Source: Phycisphaerae bacterium (lineage in GTDB: Bacteria > Planctomycetota > Phycisphaerae > Sedimentisphaerales > Anaerohalosphaeraceae). Taken from it: DNA of 40,882 bases. The DNA is taken from positions 1 to 40,882 of the forward strand of contig JAOUFG010000012.1 of the NCBI GenBank assembly GCA_029858345.1, written 5' to 3'. Below, in pieces: positions 1 through 8,619 of the stretch. The stretch's first letter is position 1; every line of letters starts with the position of its first letter. Under the pieces are notes generated by a model that made no database searches, was not told where the DNA came from, and worked only from the letters and a program-made list of their open reading frames with translations. Position numbers and translations under genes: made by a program.

Positions 1-90
1 GTCTGGGAGGATCTGACTGAACATTTAAAGACGTTGTCCAGTGGAACGCAAATTGTCAAAGAGCTGGGGCGGCTGCTTATCGCCGCATAA
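1..90 (+). CDS. C-terminal end of an unidentified protein (partial)
   Basis: Reading frame 1 is open from the first base and stops at TAA (88-90), giving 29 residues that look like an amphipathic helix ending in a small hydrophobic tail (ELGRLLIAA). It lies on the same strand as the next two genes but is separated from them by 277 bases containing a repeat and a promoter, so it is probably a different transcription unit. Nothing in these residues identifies a family, and the start lies outside the window. A chance open frame cannot be excluded at this length. Confidence 0.45.
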   Translation, partial: VWEDLTEHLKTLSSGTQIVKELGRLLIAA

Positions 91-140
91 AAACTATGAA
101 AAAAAGTCAGTCAAGTTGAGTAAAATAAGTATTTTCATTG

Positions 141-240
141 TTAAGGGATGAAGGCCCGGTAGGTTGAGAGCCGGGGTGTGTGAACCCCCGGAAAGAGATT
201 GCTCCCCCATGTTTGAAAAGCCCCGGAGGGGCGGCAGATT
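141..240. repeat. Dispersed GC-rich hairpin repeat (probable)
   Basis: This stretch contains two compact inverted repeats: CCGGGG (171-176) pairing with CCCCGG (186-191), and GCCCC-GGA-GGGGC (220-232). The bottom strand reads as a block of Pro/Gly-rich CCGCCCCTCCGGGGC type. That look is familiar from interspersed extragenic repeats of Planctomycetota and related phyla (knowledge of type only; not checked against a genome). No SD-preceded reading frame fits here. It separates the partial gene at 1-90 from the promoter at 266-293. Confidence 0.45.
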
Positions 241-261
241 TTGATTGGATTTTGTAAATTG

Positions 262-293
262 TCGATTGGAAATCGAGGGAATCCAAGTATAAT
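262..293 (+). promoter_or_regulatory. Sigma70-type promoter with palindrome over the -35 box
   Basis: TTGGAA (266-271), a 16-base spacer and a perfect TATAAT (288-293) form a good housekeeping promoter, with a start point expected near 300 and a leader of about 70 bases before the gene at 368. A perfect inverted repeat, TCGATT-GGA-AATCGA (262-276), covers the -35 element and could be an operator. No regulator gene is visible nearby, so regulation is inference. Confidence 0.55.
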
Positions 294-367
294 AATAACA
301 AGGTTTATAGAATACAGGAATATGTGGGCTTATAAAAAAAGGAAATCAGAAGACAGGAAAACGTAAA

Positions 368-694
368 ATGGACCTAAAGGAATTTGTTTCTGAAACATTG
401 CGGGAGATTGTTGAAGGCGTCAAAGATGCACAAGGATTTGCCTCGCAAAATGGAGCTGTTGTCGCACCCTATAATGATTATCAAAAAACTGTTGAATATG
501 ACGTTGCTGTTACTGTGGTTGAGGGTACGGAGGCCGGAGCCAAGGCAGGGATTTCAGTGTGGTCAATCGGGGCAGGCGGAAATGTAAAAACGGAAAGCAC
601 CAATACAACGGTAAGCAGGATAAGATTCTCTGTGGCCATCGAATTACCACAAGGTAGTGAAGACCCTGGTTTTGATCAAGATTATACCACTTAA
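368..694 (+). CDS. Small trypsin-co-occurring-type (Trypco2-like) domain protein
   Basis: This 108-residue protein has an N-terminal helix (MDLKEFVSETLREIVEGVKD) followed by a beta-rich part with alternating hydrophobic residues (VEYDVAVTVVEG) and a C-terminal strand, VSRIRFSVAIELP. It has no signal peptide or membrane segment, so it is probably cytoplasmic. The helix-plus-strands layout and the final strand resemble the small Trypco2 domain family, named for co-occurrence with trypsin-like proteases; this is a pattern judgement. The next gene encodes a trypsin-like protease, which supports the idea. AGGAAAA (354-360) sits 7 bases before the ATG. The two genes probably form an operon from the promoter at 266-293. 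Molecular function is unknown. Confidence 0.75.
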   Translation: MDLKEFVSETLREIVEGVKDAQGFASQNGAVVAPYNDYQKTVEYDVAVTVVEGTEAGAKAGISVWSIGAGGNVKTESTNTTVSRIRFSVAIELPQGSEDPGFDQDYTT

Positions 695-764
695 ATGCTT
701 TGCAGTTATATGTGATACGAAAGCTTATACTTACCTTGATATGAGACAGGAAAGCAGTAATTCT

Positions 765-2564
765 ATGAGACGAACACTTATCAGGTTGTCAATCATGTTG
801 CTTCTAATAGCCAATACAATTGCATTTCCTCTGGCCAGTTCTCCGCACGTTCACGATGCGAACAATGTTTCAAAAGAGTCGCTTTCTATAGATCAAGTGC
901 GTATAAAAGCAGAGCAAGGCAATGCGCAAGCCCAATTTAGTTTAGGCGTAATGTATACCGAGGGTGAGGGTGTGGTTCAGGATGATAAAGAGGCGGTCGC
1001 GTGGTATCGTAAGGCCGCTGAGCAAGGTTATACTATGGCTCAAATCACTCTGGGCCTGATGTACTTCATCGGCGATGGAGTGGCCGAAAATCACAAGGAA
1101 GCGGTCAAATGGTTTAGCAAGAGTGCTGAACAAGGGGAAGAAACGGCCCAGTACTATCTGGGCGTAATGTATGACAATGGCTACGGAGTTATCGAGGATA
1201 ACAAAGAGGCCGTCAAATGGTATCGTAAGGCCGCTGAACAGGGACATGCCAAGGCCCAGTATTTACTGGGTACAATGTATGCCTTCGGTCGAGGTGTACC
1301 GCAGAATGATAAAGAGGCCGTTAAGTGGTGGACTAAGTCTGCGGAGCAGGGAGATACAGTGGCCCAACGCAGTCTCGGCGTAATGTATGCCGATGGCAAA
1401 GGCGTATCGCAGGACTATAAGGAAGCAATCAAATGGACGATCAAGTCTGCCAGACAGGGGGACGCAACTGCCCAGTCTAATCTAGGTTTTGCATATGCCA
1501 ATGGTCAAGGGGTGCCGCAGGATTATAAGGAAGCAGGTAGGTGGTACACCAAGGCCGCCGAGCAGGGAGATGCCAAGGCACAGTACAGCTTAGGTCTAAT
1601 GTATGTGACAGGTCAAGGTGTTTCGCAGGATATCAAGGAAGCAGTCAAATGGTTAACTAAAGCCGCTGAACAGGGGCTTGCAGAAGCTCAGCTCGAACTG
1701 GGCGGGGCATACGCGAGTGGCCAAGGTGTGATTGAGGATTATGTCGAGGCCTATAAATGGGTTTTGCTTGCAGGGATGAATGGCATGGATGTTACTCAAA
1801 ACAAGAACTGGCTCAGAGATCATATGACGGCAGAGCAAATTGCTGAAGGCCAGCGCTTAGCAAAAGAGTTTGTTGATTGCAAGGAACAAGAACAAACGAA
1901 TGGTTCTGCTTCTGCAAATGATGAGGGAGGTTCAATTGAAGGATTTGGCACTGGCTTTTTCATTTCCAAAGATGGTCTTTTTCTTACGGCAGCGCATGTG
2001 GTCAGTGATGCTAAAACAGTACGGATTTATTGGAAGTCGACTGATTATTCAGCGGAAAAGGTATTTATTGATGAATCGTTGGATGTCGCTGTTTTAAAGG
2101 TGGCAGGGATAGAATCGCCGCAACCACTGGCTTTGTCCAGCAGTTCGGAGGTAAAGACAGGTGATTCTGTCTTTACGCTTGGTTTTCCGCAGGTGCAGTT
2201 ACAAGGCATTGAACCAAAGTATACAGACGGTTCTATTAGTTCATTAAGCGGCATGGGAAACGATCCTAAGTACTTTCAAATTTCTGTGCCGGTTCAACCG
2301 GGCAATTCCGGCGGGCCTTTGCTTAACAATGAGGGTCAAGTTGTCGGTTTGATTAACAGCCGGCTTGATGATATAGAAACGCTGTGTCTAACCGGTTCTA
2401 TTCCTCAAAATGTTAACTATGCCCTGAAGAGTTCGTTTATCCTGCCGCTTTTGGAATCTCTGCGGGGGGTGACGGACCAGTTGGAAAAATCTTCAAAATT
2501 GGACAAAGCCGCGGCCATTGAAAAAACCAAAAACGCTGTTGGCTTAGTTGTCTGTTATGAATAG
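765..2564 (+). CDS. Secreted Sel1-repeat / trypsin-like serine protease
   Basis: The predicted protein has 599 residues from ATG 765. Residues 1-24 form a signal peptide (MRRTLIRLSIMLLLIANTIA). Residues about 49-336 hold eight 36-residue Sel1-like repeats of the type AEQGxxxAQxxLGxMYxxGxGV, a helical protein-interaction solenoid. A short linker leads to a trypsin-like (S1C/HtrA-type) domain at about 388-570 with an intact triad: His411 (TAAHVV), Asp440 (SLDVAVLKV) and Ser515 (PGNSGGPL). No PDZ domain follows. Upstream in-frame starts exist (GTG 657, ATG 741), but only 765 combines an SD (AGGAAAG, 748-754) with the signal peptide at the N-terminus; starting at 657 would overlap the previous gene. 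It probably cleaves envelope or periplasmic proteins selected by the repeats; the substrate is unknown. Confidence 0.9.
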   Translation: MRRTLIRLSIMLLLIANTIAFPLASSPHVHDANNVSKESLSIDQVRIKAEQGNAQAQFSLGVMYTEGEGVVQDDKEAVAWYRKAAEQGYTMAQITLGLMYFIGDGVAENHKEAVKWFSKSAEQGEETAQYYLGVMYDNGYGVIEDNKEAVKWYRKAAEQGHAKAQYLLGTMYAFGRGVPQNDKEAVKWWTKSAEQGDTVAQRSLGVMYADGKGVSQDYKEAIKWTIKSARQGDATAQSNLGFAYANGQGVPQDYKEAGRWYTKAAEQGDAKAQYSLGLMYVTGQGVSQDIKEAVKWLTKAAEQGLAEAQLELGGAYASGQGVIEDYVEAYKWVLLAGMNGMDVTQNKNWLRDHMTAEQIAEGQRLAKEFVDCKEQEQTNGSASANDEGGSIEGFGTGFFISKDGLFLTAAHVVSDAKTVRIYWKSTDYSAEKVFIDESLDVAVLKVAGIESPQPLALSSSSEVKTGDSVFTLGFPQVQLQGIEPKYTDGSISSLSGMGNDPKYFQISVPVQPGNSGGPLLNNEGQVVGLINSRLDDIETLCLTGSIPQNVNYALKSSFILPLLESLRGVTDQLEKSSKLDKAAAIEKTKNAVGLVVCYE

Positions 2565-2843
2565 CAACACAGGATCGCTGAATTGTTCGACCCTGTTCCG
2601 TCTTTGCTTAACTACGACGTGACAAGCGGGGTCGATTGATTAATGGTTATTGAATATTGATTAATACACCCACAAGCTGTGCCTGAAGGTGCCACCCGTT
2701 GCCCGCTCCATTACTGTCGCGGCTCTGAGCCAGTTAGGGTCGAATAAAAGGTGTAACGTGTCTGTCGAACGAAGCTGTAGAGCGGATACGAAAAAACAGC
2801 ATAAAGAATGTAACGCCGGAGATTACCGTGTTCCCCAAAAGTA

Positions 2844-2888
2844 GCCGCCAAGATGGCGGCACTACCGTAACGCCGGCATCCTGCCGGC
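2844..2888. repeat. Two tandem 7-bp-stem hairpins (REP-like)
   Basis: GCCGCCA-AGA-TGGCGGC (2844-2860) and GCCGGCA-TCC-TGCCGGC (2872-2888) are two perfect 7-bp stems with 3-base loops, 11 bases apart. Outside the first stem, GTAG and CTAC extend the symmetry. This is the architecture of paired REP/BIME-like extragenic repeats. No U-tract follows, so they are not simple intrinsic terminators. No associated transposase (RAYT type) is in the window. Confidence 0.6.
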
Positions 2889-3112
2889 AGTTTTTGATTT
2901 ACAAATCTTCGGTGTCCTCGGCGTTCTCGGTGGTTCATCATGTCGCTCGCGCTCCATGCTGTTGTTCCGAAGCTGGAAGCTTCGCCCACATTGCCGGCGG
3001 TGGGTAAATTGTCATGAAATCATGCAAAAACGTCGAAAATACCCTTTAGGGTAATAATATTCCGCGAGGAAAAGTCTAACGTTCTTCGCTGGATGACATA
3101 GCCGCGCAGCGA

Positions 3113-3141
3113 TTGCAAATTTTTAGGGACGTCGGTGTAAA
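3113..3141 (+). promoter_or_regulatory. Possible promoter of the EEP-family gene
   Basis: TTGCAA (3113-3118), a 17-base spacer and TGTAAA (3136-3141) match sigma70 boxes at 5/6 and 4/6 positions, about 40 bases before the start codon. It is supported only by sequence similarity and position. Confidence 0.3.
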
Positions 3142-3180
3142 GTGCTTTTGTTTTTGAGATCTGACAGGTTTTAGGAGATT

Positions 3181-4107
3181 GTGTTGAATTACGGCAGGGT
3201 CATTATTGCGTGTTTGTTGGGTTTATTGGGGTTGGCCTCTTGTTCGAATCCGGACAAGATCGTCCGGCGTGAGGTTGCGTTCGATCAGGCCGAGCCGGGG
3301 GTGGTTCGGGTGATGACATTCAATATCCGTTATGGTACCGCCGACGACGGCGACAATAGCTGGCCCCGCCGGAAGGGGCTGGTGTTCGATGTGCTGGCGT
3401 ATCATGGGCCGGATGTGATTGGCCTGCAGGAGCCATTGGAGTTTCAGATACAGGATATCAGACGCGCCCTGCCGCAGTACGCGATTGTCCGGGCGGGCCG
3501 GGACGACGGCCGCAGAGCCGGCGAGGCGTGTCCGGTGTTGTACCGCCGGGACCGTTTTACGCTGGCCGATTCCGGCACGTTCTGGTTCTCCAATATGCCG
3601 TGGCGGCCGGGGTCAAAACACTGGGGCAACCAACAGCCGCGGATCTGCACCTGGGTCCGGCTGACCGAAACGGCCGCCGGAAAGAGTTTCTATGTGTATA
3701 ATCTGCATCTGGATCACGCGTCGCAATCCTCCCGCCAATACAGTGTGCATTTATTGCTGAAGGAGATGGCCGCTCGAAAACCCGCCGCTCCGGCTGTTGT
3801 CATGGGGGATTTTAATATGGATATCGATAATCCCGCCATGACGCCGCTGCGGCAGATCGGCGCGGACCTGCTCAACGATCCGATGGTCGATGTCTGGAGC
3901 TATCTGCATCCGGACCAGCCCTCGGTGACGACCTTTCAGGCGTTCGGGGCCGAACCGCAGGGGCCGTGCCTGGACCATATCCTTATCAGTGAATCGGTGG
4001 AGATCATCGAAGCGGCAGTCGATGCCCGATCCTTTGGCGGACGCTATCCCTCCGACCATTTTCCGGTGATCGCGACGGTGAAAATTAAAGCGGGAGGTAA
4101 CATGTAG
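3181..4107 (+). CDS. EEP-family (endonuclease/exonuclease/phosphatase) lipoprotein
   Basis: This 308-residue protein begins with a lipoprotein signal ending in LASC (Cys21), so it is probably membrane-anchored outside the cytoplasm. The rest is one EEP (DNase I-like) metal-dependent phosphoesterase domain. The family motifs are in order: Asn48 (MTFNIRYG), Glu84 (GLQEP), His176 (YNLHLDH), Asp210 and Asn212 (MGDFNMD), and Asp292-His293 (SDHFPV). All key residues are present, so it should be active. Substrates in this family range from nucleic acids to phospholipids and sugar phosphates, and none can be chosen here. The start is GTG 3181 or TTG 3184; AGGAG (3173-3177) is better spaced for the latter. 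Confidence 0.88.
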   Translation: MLNYGRVIIACLLGLLGLASCSNPDKIVRREVAFDQAEPGVVRVMTFNIRYGTADDGDNSWPRRKGLVFDVLAYHGPDVIGLQEPLEFQIQDIRRALPQYAIVRAGRDDGRRAGEACPVLYRRDRFTLADSGTFWFSNMPWRPGSKHWGNQQPRICTWVRLTETAAGKSFYVYNLHLDHASQSSRQYSVHLLLKEMAARKPAAPAVVMGDFNMDIDNPAMTPLRQIGADLLNDPMVDVWSYLHPDQPSVTTFQAFGAEPQGPCLDHILISESVEIIEAAVDARSFGGRYPSDHFPVIATVKIKAGGNM

Positions 4108-4122
4108 GGGCGCAAAAAAAGT

Positions 4123-4186
4123 CCGCCTGTGGCCAGAAGGAGGAATAGAAGTTGGTGAACTTCTAAAGGGCTAAAACCACAGGCGG
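4123..4186 (+). ncRNA. Nested stem-loop, candidate structured RNA element
   Basis: CCGCCTGTGG (4123-4132) pairs perfectly with CCACAGGCGG (4177-4186). Inside lies a second perfect stem, GAAGTT (4148-4153) with AACTTC (4158-4163), closed by a GGTG loop. The 9-mer CAGAAGGAG occurs just inside the outer stem's 5' arm (4134-4142) and again just after the 3' arm (4187-4195). It begins 16 bases after the EEP gene stop. There is no U-tract, so a simple terminator is unlikely; it may be a 3' mRNA-stabilising structure, a processed RNA or a dispersed repeat. Confidence 0.4.
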
Positions 4187-4571
4187 CAGAAGGAGCTTAT
4201 CGTTAATTTTACGGTTTTCCGGGCGGGAAGTCAATAAAAAAACGGGAAAATTACGGAGAAAATTTTCCCCCCCGAAGAAGAGATAGTTATTTATCCGGAT
4301 CGTATTGCCGGGCTTTGTTAAGGGACGGCTCTACAGGCGTTTGAAATAGAGACATCGCCGCGCAGGGAGTGCCGTTTTTTAGTAGAACCGGCATGAGACG
4401 AGAACTTTTACAAAAAATCGCAGTATTTTATAGTATCTATGATATTGCAGGTTTTAAGAAATTGCCCTATTAATATATTCAGGTGATATTTTTTGATACA
4501 ATATGCCCGATTATGACGAAATAAAAGAAGTTCTGTCTTAATTAATGTTAGCAATCTATTGTGGAGCGGCC
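4187..4571. other. AT-rich spacer with hairpin and possible promoter
   Basis: No gene is visible here. GGGAAAATT (4244-4252) and AATTTTCCC (4261-4269) form a 9-bp stem with an 8-base loop. Further right, TGATACAAT (4494-4502) is an extended -10 element (TGn-TACAAT) that could start transcription near 4509 for the following gene, although no clear -35 box accompanies it. An upstream ATG at 4545, in frame with the next gene, lacks an SD. Confidence 0.35.
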
Positions 4572-6848
4572 GTGAAATCGAGGTTCCGAAGCGTTTTTTT
4601 ACTTTTTTTCTATGTCCTTGTTCTATCTCATGTTGCGTGCAGCCAGCAGAGCGCCGGTTCAGGTGTTGTTGTGGGGGATGCGGCGGAAACGGAAGCAGCT
4701 GGGCGCCAACTGCGTATCTACCGCGAAACTCTCCAGCAGGGCAGCAGCGAGGATATCCGGGTTGATGCCGCGGTGGGTTTATTGTTGCAAAATACGGTCC
4801 AGAGCCGGGATGTCCTGATTACGGCACTGAAATCGAGCGAAAATCCTCAGTCCCGGCGGGCGGTTTGTAAGGCGCTGGTCAAGAGCCGCGGCCTGAGCCA
4901 AACCATCGACTCTCTGGATTCTTTTCGGGAGCCCCTGCTGCAAATGCTCCGAAACCAATCCCGGGAAGACGCCGAACTGGTGTCTGAGGCGCTGCTGCTG
5001 TTCAACTATTCTGAAATTGCGGATTCCCTGATACAGCTCATAAAAAACCAAGAGCTTGCGTCGGAAGCGCGCATCAACGGGGTCTCTGCGCTGCAATTAC
5101 GTCCGGAGCCGCTGGCGTTGCAGGCGCTTATCGGGCTACTGGATGATCCGGATGCCGAGGTTGCCAGAGCGGCTGAAACGGCCCTGCAGGAATCCTTTGG
5201 AATCCCCGTGGGAACGAGCCGGGCGGTGTGGGCGGATATTTTAGTTGAGCTTCAAGGGAAAAGCCCGGAGGCCATTCGAAGGGATCGGCTGCTCCGCCAG
5301 GCGATCACATTACGGCAGGTGCAGGCCGAGCGGGACCGGTGGCAAAAATTGTACATGGCATCGCTGGACAGGTATTTTGAGACGCTGGACGAAATGAACC
5401 AAAGCAAGATGATACTGGAGATGATGGCTTCTGACTTGCCGCCGGTTCGTCTTTGGTCGCTGGACAAGGCCGCAAAGCATCCTTTAATCGGAGAAGAATT
5501 TCGAACGAAACTGTTTTCAATGCTTTCGGACAGTTCACGGGATGTTCGTCTGCGAGCCGCCAATGTCTTACGGACGAAAAGCGATCTGAACCCCGCGGCA
5601 GTTTTGCTGGCCCGTTTTCAGGCGGAAAGTGACCCTGAAGTGGCATTGGCGATGTTCGAGGCCTTGGGTGAGGCCTACTATTATGCTTTTTCGCCGGGAA
5701 CGCTTGTTGAATTGTCTCCGGAGATAAAAAACCAGACGCTTGAAATTGCTGCGCAATATCTCGAATCAAGCTCGGCGGAGCCGACCATCAAGGGGGCGGA
5801 AGTACTTCGTAAGATTCTTGAATTAAACAACTTAAGCAAAGATTCGATGAATTCGTGTCTGAAGATTCTCAGCAGGCGTTATGAAAGGTCGATATCCGAA
5901 AACGGCGCCCTTCGTGCGGGTTTGCTGTCGATCCTGGCTCATCTTTGCGGTCAGGGCGGAGCGAAGGCCCAGGCGTGCGTTTTATATGAATCCGATTTTA
6001 TCGAGGCATTAACGGTTCCGGATAATCCGCCGTTGCGACTGGCCGCGGCACAGGGCCTTTCATATGTGGATAAGGTCAAAGCCCTTGAACTGTTCAAAAA
6101 AAAGGGCCTTATGAATGATGAAAATTTGGCGGTTCAGCAGGTTGTGATCGACCTGGCGGGTCAAACCGGCGATGCCTCCGATTTCGAGTGGCTTCTTGTT
6201 TTACTGAAAGCCAATGGGAGCAGCGATCGTGTTTGGTTGTCGGTGAAAAGCATTTGCCAGCGTCAAAAAGCGGGATTTCTGATGGAGTGGCTGCCGAACC
6301 TGGAAACCGCTAATGGCGTTACGGCTGAGAATATTCGCGAAATTCTTGAGATTGCTGAGCAAAAAGCTGCCGGCGAAAAAGATGAGACCCTGCAAACGCA
6401 AATCCAGCAAAAAACCCTGTCCAGACTGGTTGATCAACAAGTCTGGGATTCGGCTCTAACCTATTTGGATAAAATCGGTTACGATCCCTCTGGCAGCCGC
6501 TTTTCTGCCGCGACGAATGCGGCTGTCTTGAAAATCTTCCTTTATACTAATAGTGCTGACCGAGTTGTTTTGATGCTTCGGACAGAACTGGAGGAAGGGG
6601 ATCTGTCCGAGACGAACCCGTTGAATTCCATCTTGAAAGACTACTTCTCGTCCGAAACGATCAGTATTGAATCTAAGTCTAATTTATTAAATAATTTAAA
6701 ATCGATTTCTTTCGTTGATCGCCCCGGTTGGTCCGCCCTGATTGACGATTGCAGCGGGCAATTAAAGGGTCCGGTATTGAATGAATCGCCCGTGGAAAAA
6801 GACAAATCAGGGCCAGAAACACAGGGTTTTGGGGGTGCCGCGGCGTAA
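4572..6848 (+). CDS. Exported HEAT-repeat protein, probable lipoprotein
   Basis: From GTG 4572, preceded by GGAG (4563-4566), the protein has 758 residues. The N-terminus is basic, then hydrophobic, ending SHVAC (Cys23): a signal peptide with an imperfect lipobox. The remainder is all-helical and contains HEAT/PBS-lyase-like repeats, for example ALIGLLDDPDAEVARAAETAL, SMLSDSSRDVRLRAANVL and LARFQAESDPEVALAMFEAL. A likely coiled coil lies around residues 230-280 (RQAITLRQVQAERDRWQKL). No catalytic motif is visible. HEAT solenoids bind other proteins; the partner is unknown. The last 25 residues are low-complexity and end in GGAAA. It lies just before the tuf promoter and has no clear terminator. 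Confidence 0.8.
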   Translation: MKSRFRSVFLLFFYVLVLSHVACSQQSAGSGVVVGDAAETEAAGRQLRIYRETLQQGSSEDIRVDAAVGLLLQNTVQSRDVLITALKSSENPQSRRAVCKALVKSRGLSQTIDSLDSFREPLLQMLRNQSREDAELVSEALLLFNYSEIADSLIQLIKNQELASEARINGVSALQLRPEPLALQALIGLLDDPDAEVARAAETALQESFGIPVGTSRAVWADILVELQGKSPEAIRRDRLLRQAITLRQVQAERDRWQKLYMASLDRYFETLDEMNQSKMILEMMASDLPPVRLWSLDKAAKHPLIGEEFRTKLFSMLSDSSRDVRLRAANVLRTKSDLNPAAVLLARFQAESDPEVALAMFEALGEAYYYAFSPGTLVELSPEIKNQTLEIAAQYLESSSAEPTIKGAEVLRKILELNNLSKDSMNSCLKILSRRYERSISENGALRAGLLSILAHLCGQGGAKAQACVLYESDFIEALTVPDNPPLRLAAAQGLSYVDKVKALELFKKKGLMNDENLAVQQVVIDLAGQTGDASDFEWLLVLLKANGSSDRVWLSVKSICQRQKAGFLMEWLPNLETANGVTAENIREILEIAEQKAAGEKDETLQTQIQQKTLSRLVDQQVWDSALTYLDKIGYDPSGSRFSAATNAAVLKIFLYTNSADRVVLMLRTELEEGDLSETNPLNSILKDYFSSETISIESKSNLLNNLKSISFVDRPGWSALIDDCSGQLKGPVLNESPVEKDKSGPETQGFGGAAA

Positions 6849-6885
6849 TTTTTTAATTTTTTCTGAAAAATCATCTTTTTTCTCT

Positions 6886-6914
6886 TTGCACTTCTGCTTT
6901 CAGGTCTATATACT
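6886..6914 (+). promoter_or_regulatory. Promoter of the tRNA-Thr/tuf unit
   Basis: TTGCAC (6886-6891), a 17-base spacer and TATACT (6909-6914) match sigma70 boxes at 5/6 positions each. Transcription would begin near 6921, about 110 bases before tRNA-Thr. A T-rich tract lies just upstream. It is the best promoter match between the HEAT protein gene and tuf. Confidence 0.6.
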
Positions 6915-7033
6915 CTTCTCTTTGCTCTTGCGGCAAGACAGGGAATCTCTACCTTCTAAGCATGCTGATGGGCGTGTTTTAGAGAGGCGGCGATTTGATT
7001 CTCGATGCTGATACCGCGATTTTGAGCAACCCT

Positions 7034-7106
<73 letters not shown>

Positions 7107-7120
7107 AAAATGTATAACAG

Positions 7121-7191
7121 GGCCGACAACTATAACCGGCAAGCGGCAATGAGATGTATTTGGCGATTTTAGGGCGCTGCAACTGTTGGCC
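7121..7191 (+). promoter_or_regulatory. Long-range stem in the tuf leader
   Basis: GGCCGACA (7121-7128) can pair with TGTTGGCC (7184-7191) over 8 bp with one G-U pair, enclosing 55 bases. It starts 15 bases after tRNA-Thr and ends 92 bases before tuf, so it could guide tRNA processing or control tuf. There is no known match, and the interior is only weakly structured. Confidence 0.35.
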
Positions 7192-7283
7192 GGATATTTA
7201 TAAAACGGACAATATCAAAATCAACGTAAACGAAAAAGTTAACCTGGCAAACTAAACCAAGAATATCAGGAGGTTATTGACAA

Positions 7284-8501
<1,218 letters not shown>

Positions 8502-8520
8502 CCCTGTTAAACTGAGCCAC

Positions 8521-8553
8521 AAGGCGCCGCGTCTTTGACGCGGCGCCTTTTTG
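8521..8553 (+). terminator. Intrinsic terminator after tuf
   Basis: AAGGCGCCGCGTC (8521-8533) and GACGCGGCGCCTT (8537-8549) form a perfect 13-bp GC-rich stem closed by TTT, followed by a short T-tract. It lies 20 bases after the tuf stop. Confidence 0.93.
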
Positions 8554-8556
8554 AGT

Positions 8557-8586
8557 CCTTTCTGTGTTGATTTATTTGCAGAAAGG
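8557..8586 (+). promoter_or_regulatory. Second hairpin between the tuf terminator and rpmG
   Basis: CCTTTCTG (8557-8564) and CAGAAAGG (8579-8586) are a perfect 8-bp inverted repeat around 14 AT-rich bases, immediately after the terminator and 33 bases before rpmG. It could be an operator or a leader hairpin of the rpmG-secE-nusG unit. I found no well-spaced promoter in this short gap, so the source of transcription for the unit is not settled. Confidence 0.35.
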
Positions 8587-8619
8587 TCGCTGTGTTTTAT
8601 CAGAGAGGTCCTAACTGTC

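Larger units (their letters stand above)
2565..3180. other. Gene-free spacer with hairpin repeats
   Basis: I see no convincing gene in these 616 bases; the longest open frame (minus strand, 2711-2989) reads through the repeats and has no SD. The spacer holds two tandem hairpins (2844-2888, listed separately), three imperfect tandem 9-mers of the form TCGGYGTYC (2909-2935), and a small palindrome TACCCT-TT-AGGGTA (3040-3053). A weak promoter (3113-3141) lies just before the next gene. The composition suggests accumulated extragenic repeats. Confidence 0.6.

Noticed and set aside
107-301. Minus-strand 64-codon frame in the left spacer
   Set aside because: It reads through the GC-rich hairpin repeat and the promoter; Pro/Gly-rich product typical of translated repeats.
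2711-2989. Minus-strand 92-codon frame in the 2565-3180 spacer
   Set aside because: It covers the tandem hairpins and 9-mers, has no SD, and shows no protein family features.
2927-3053. Attachment site or origin-like repeat cluster
   Set aside because: The repeats are few and imperfect, no DnaA-box series is present and no replication or integrase gene is nearby.
4545-4571. Upstream ATG start for the HEAT protein
   Set aside because: It would put nine residues before the signal peptide and lacks an SD; GTG 4572 has GGAG at the right distance.
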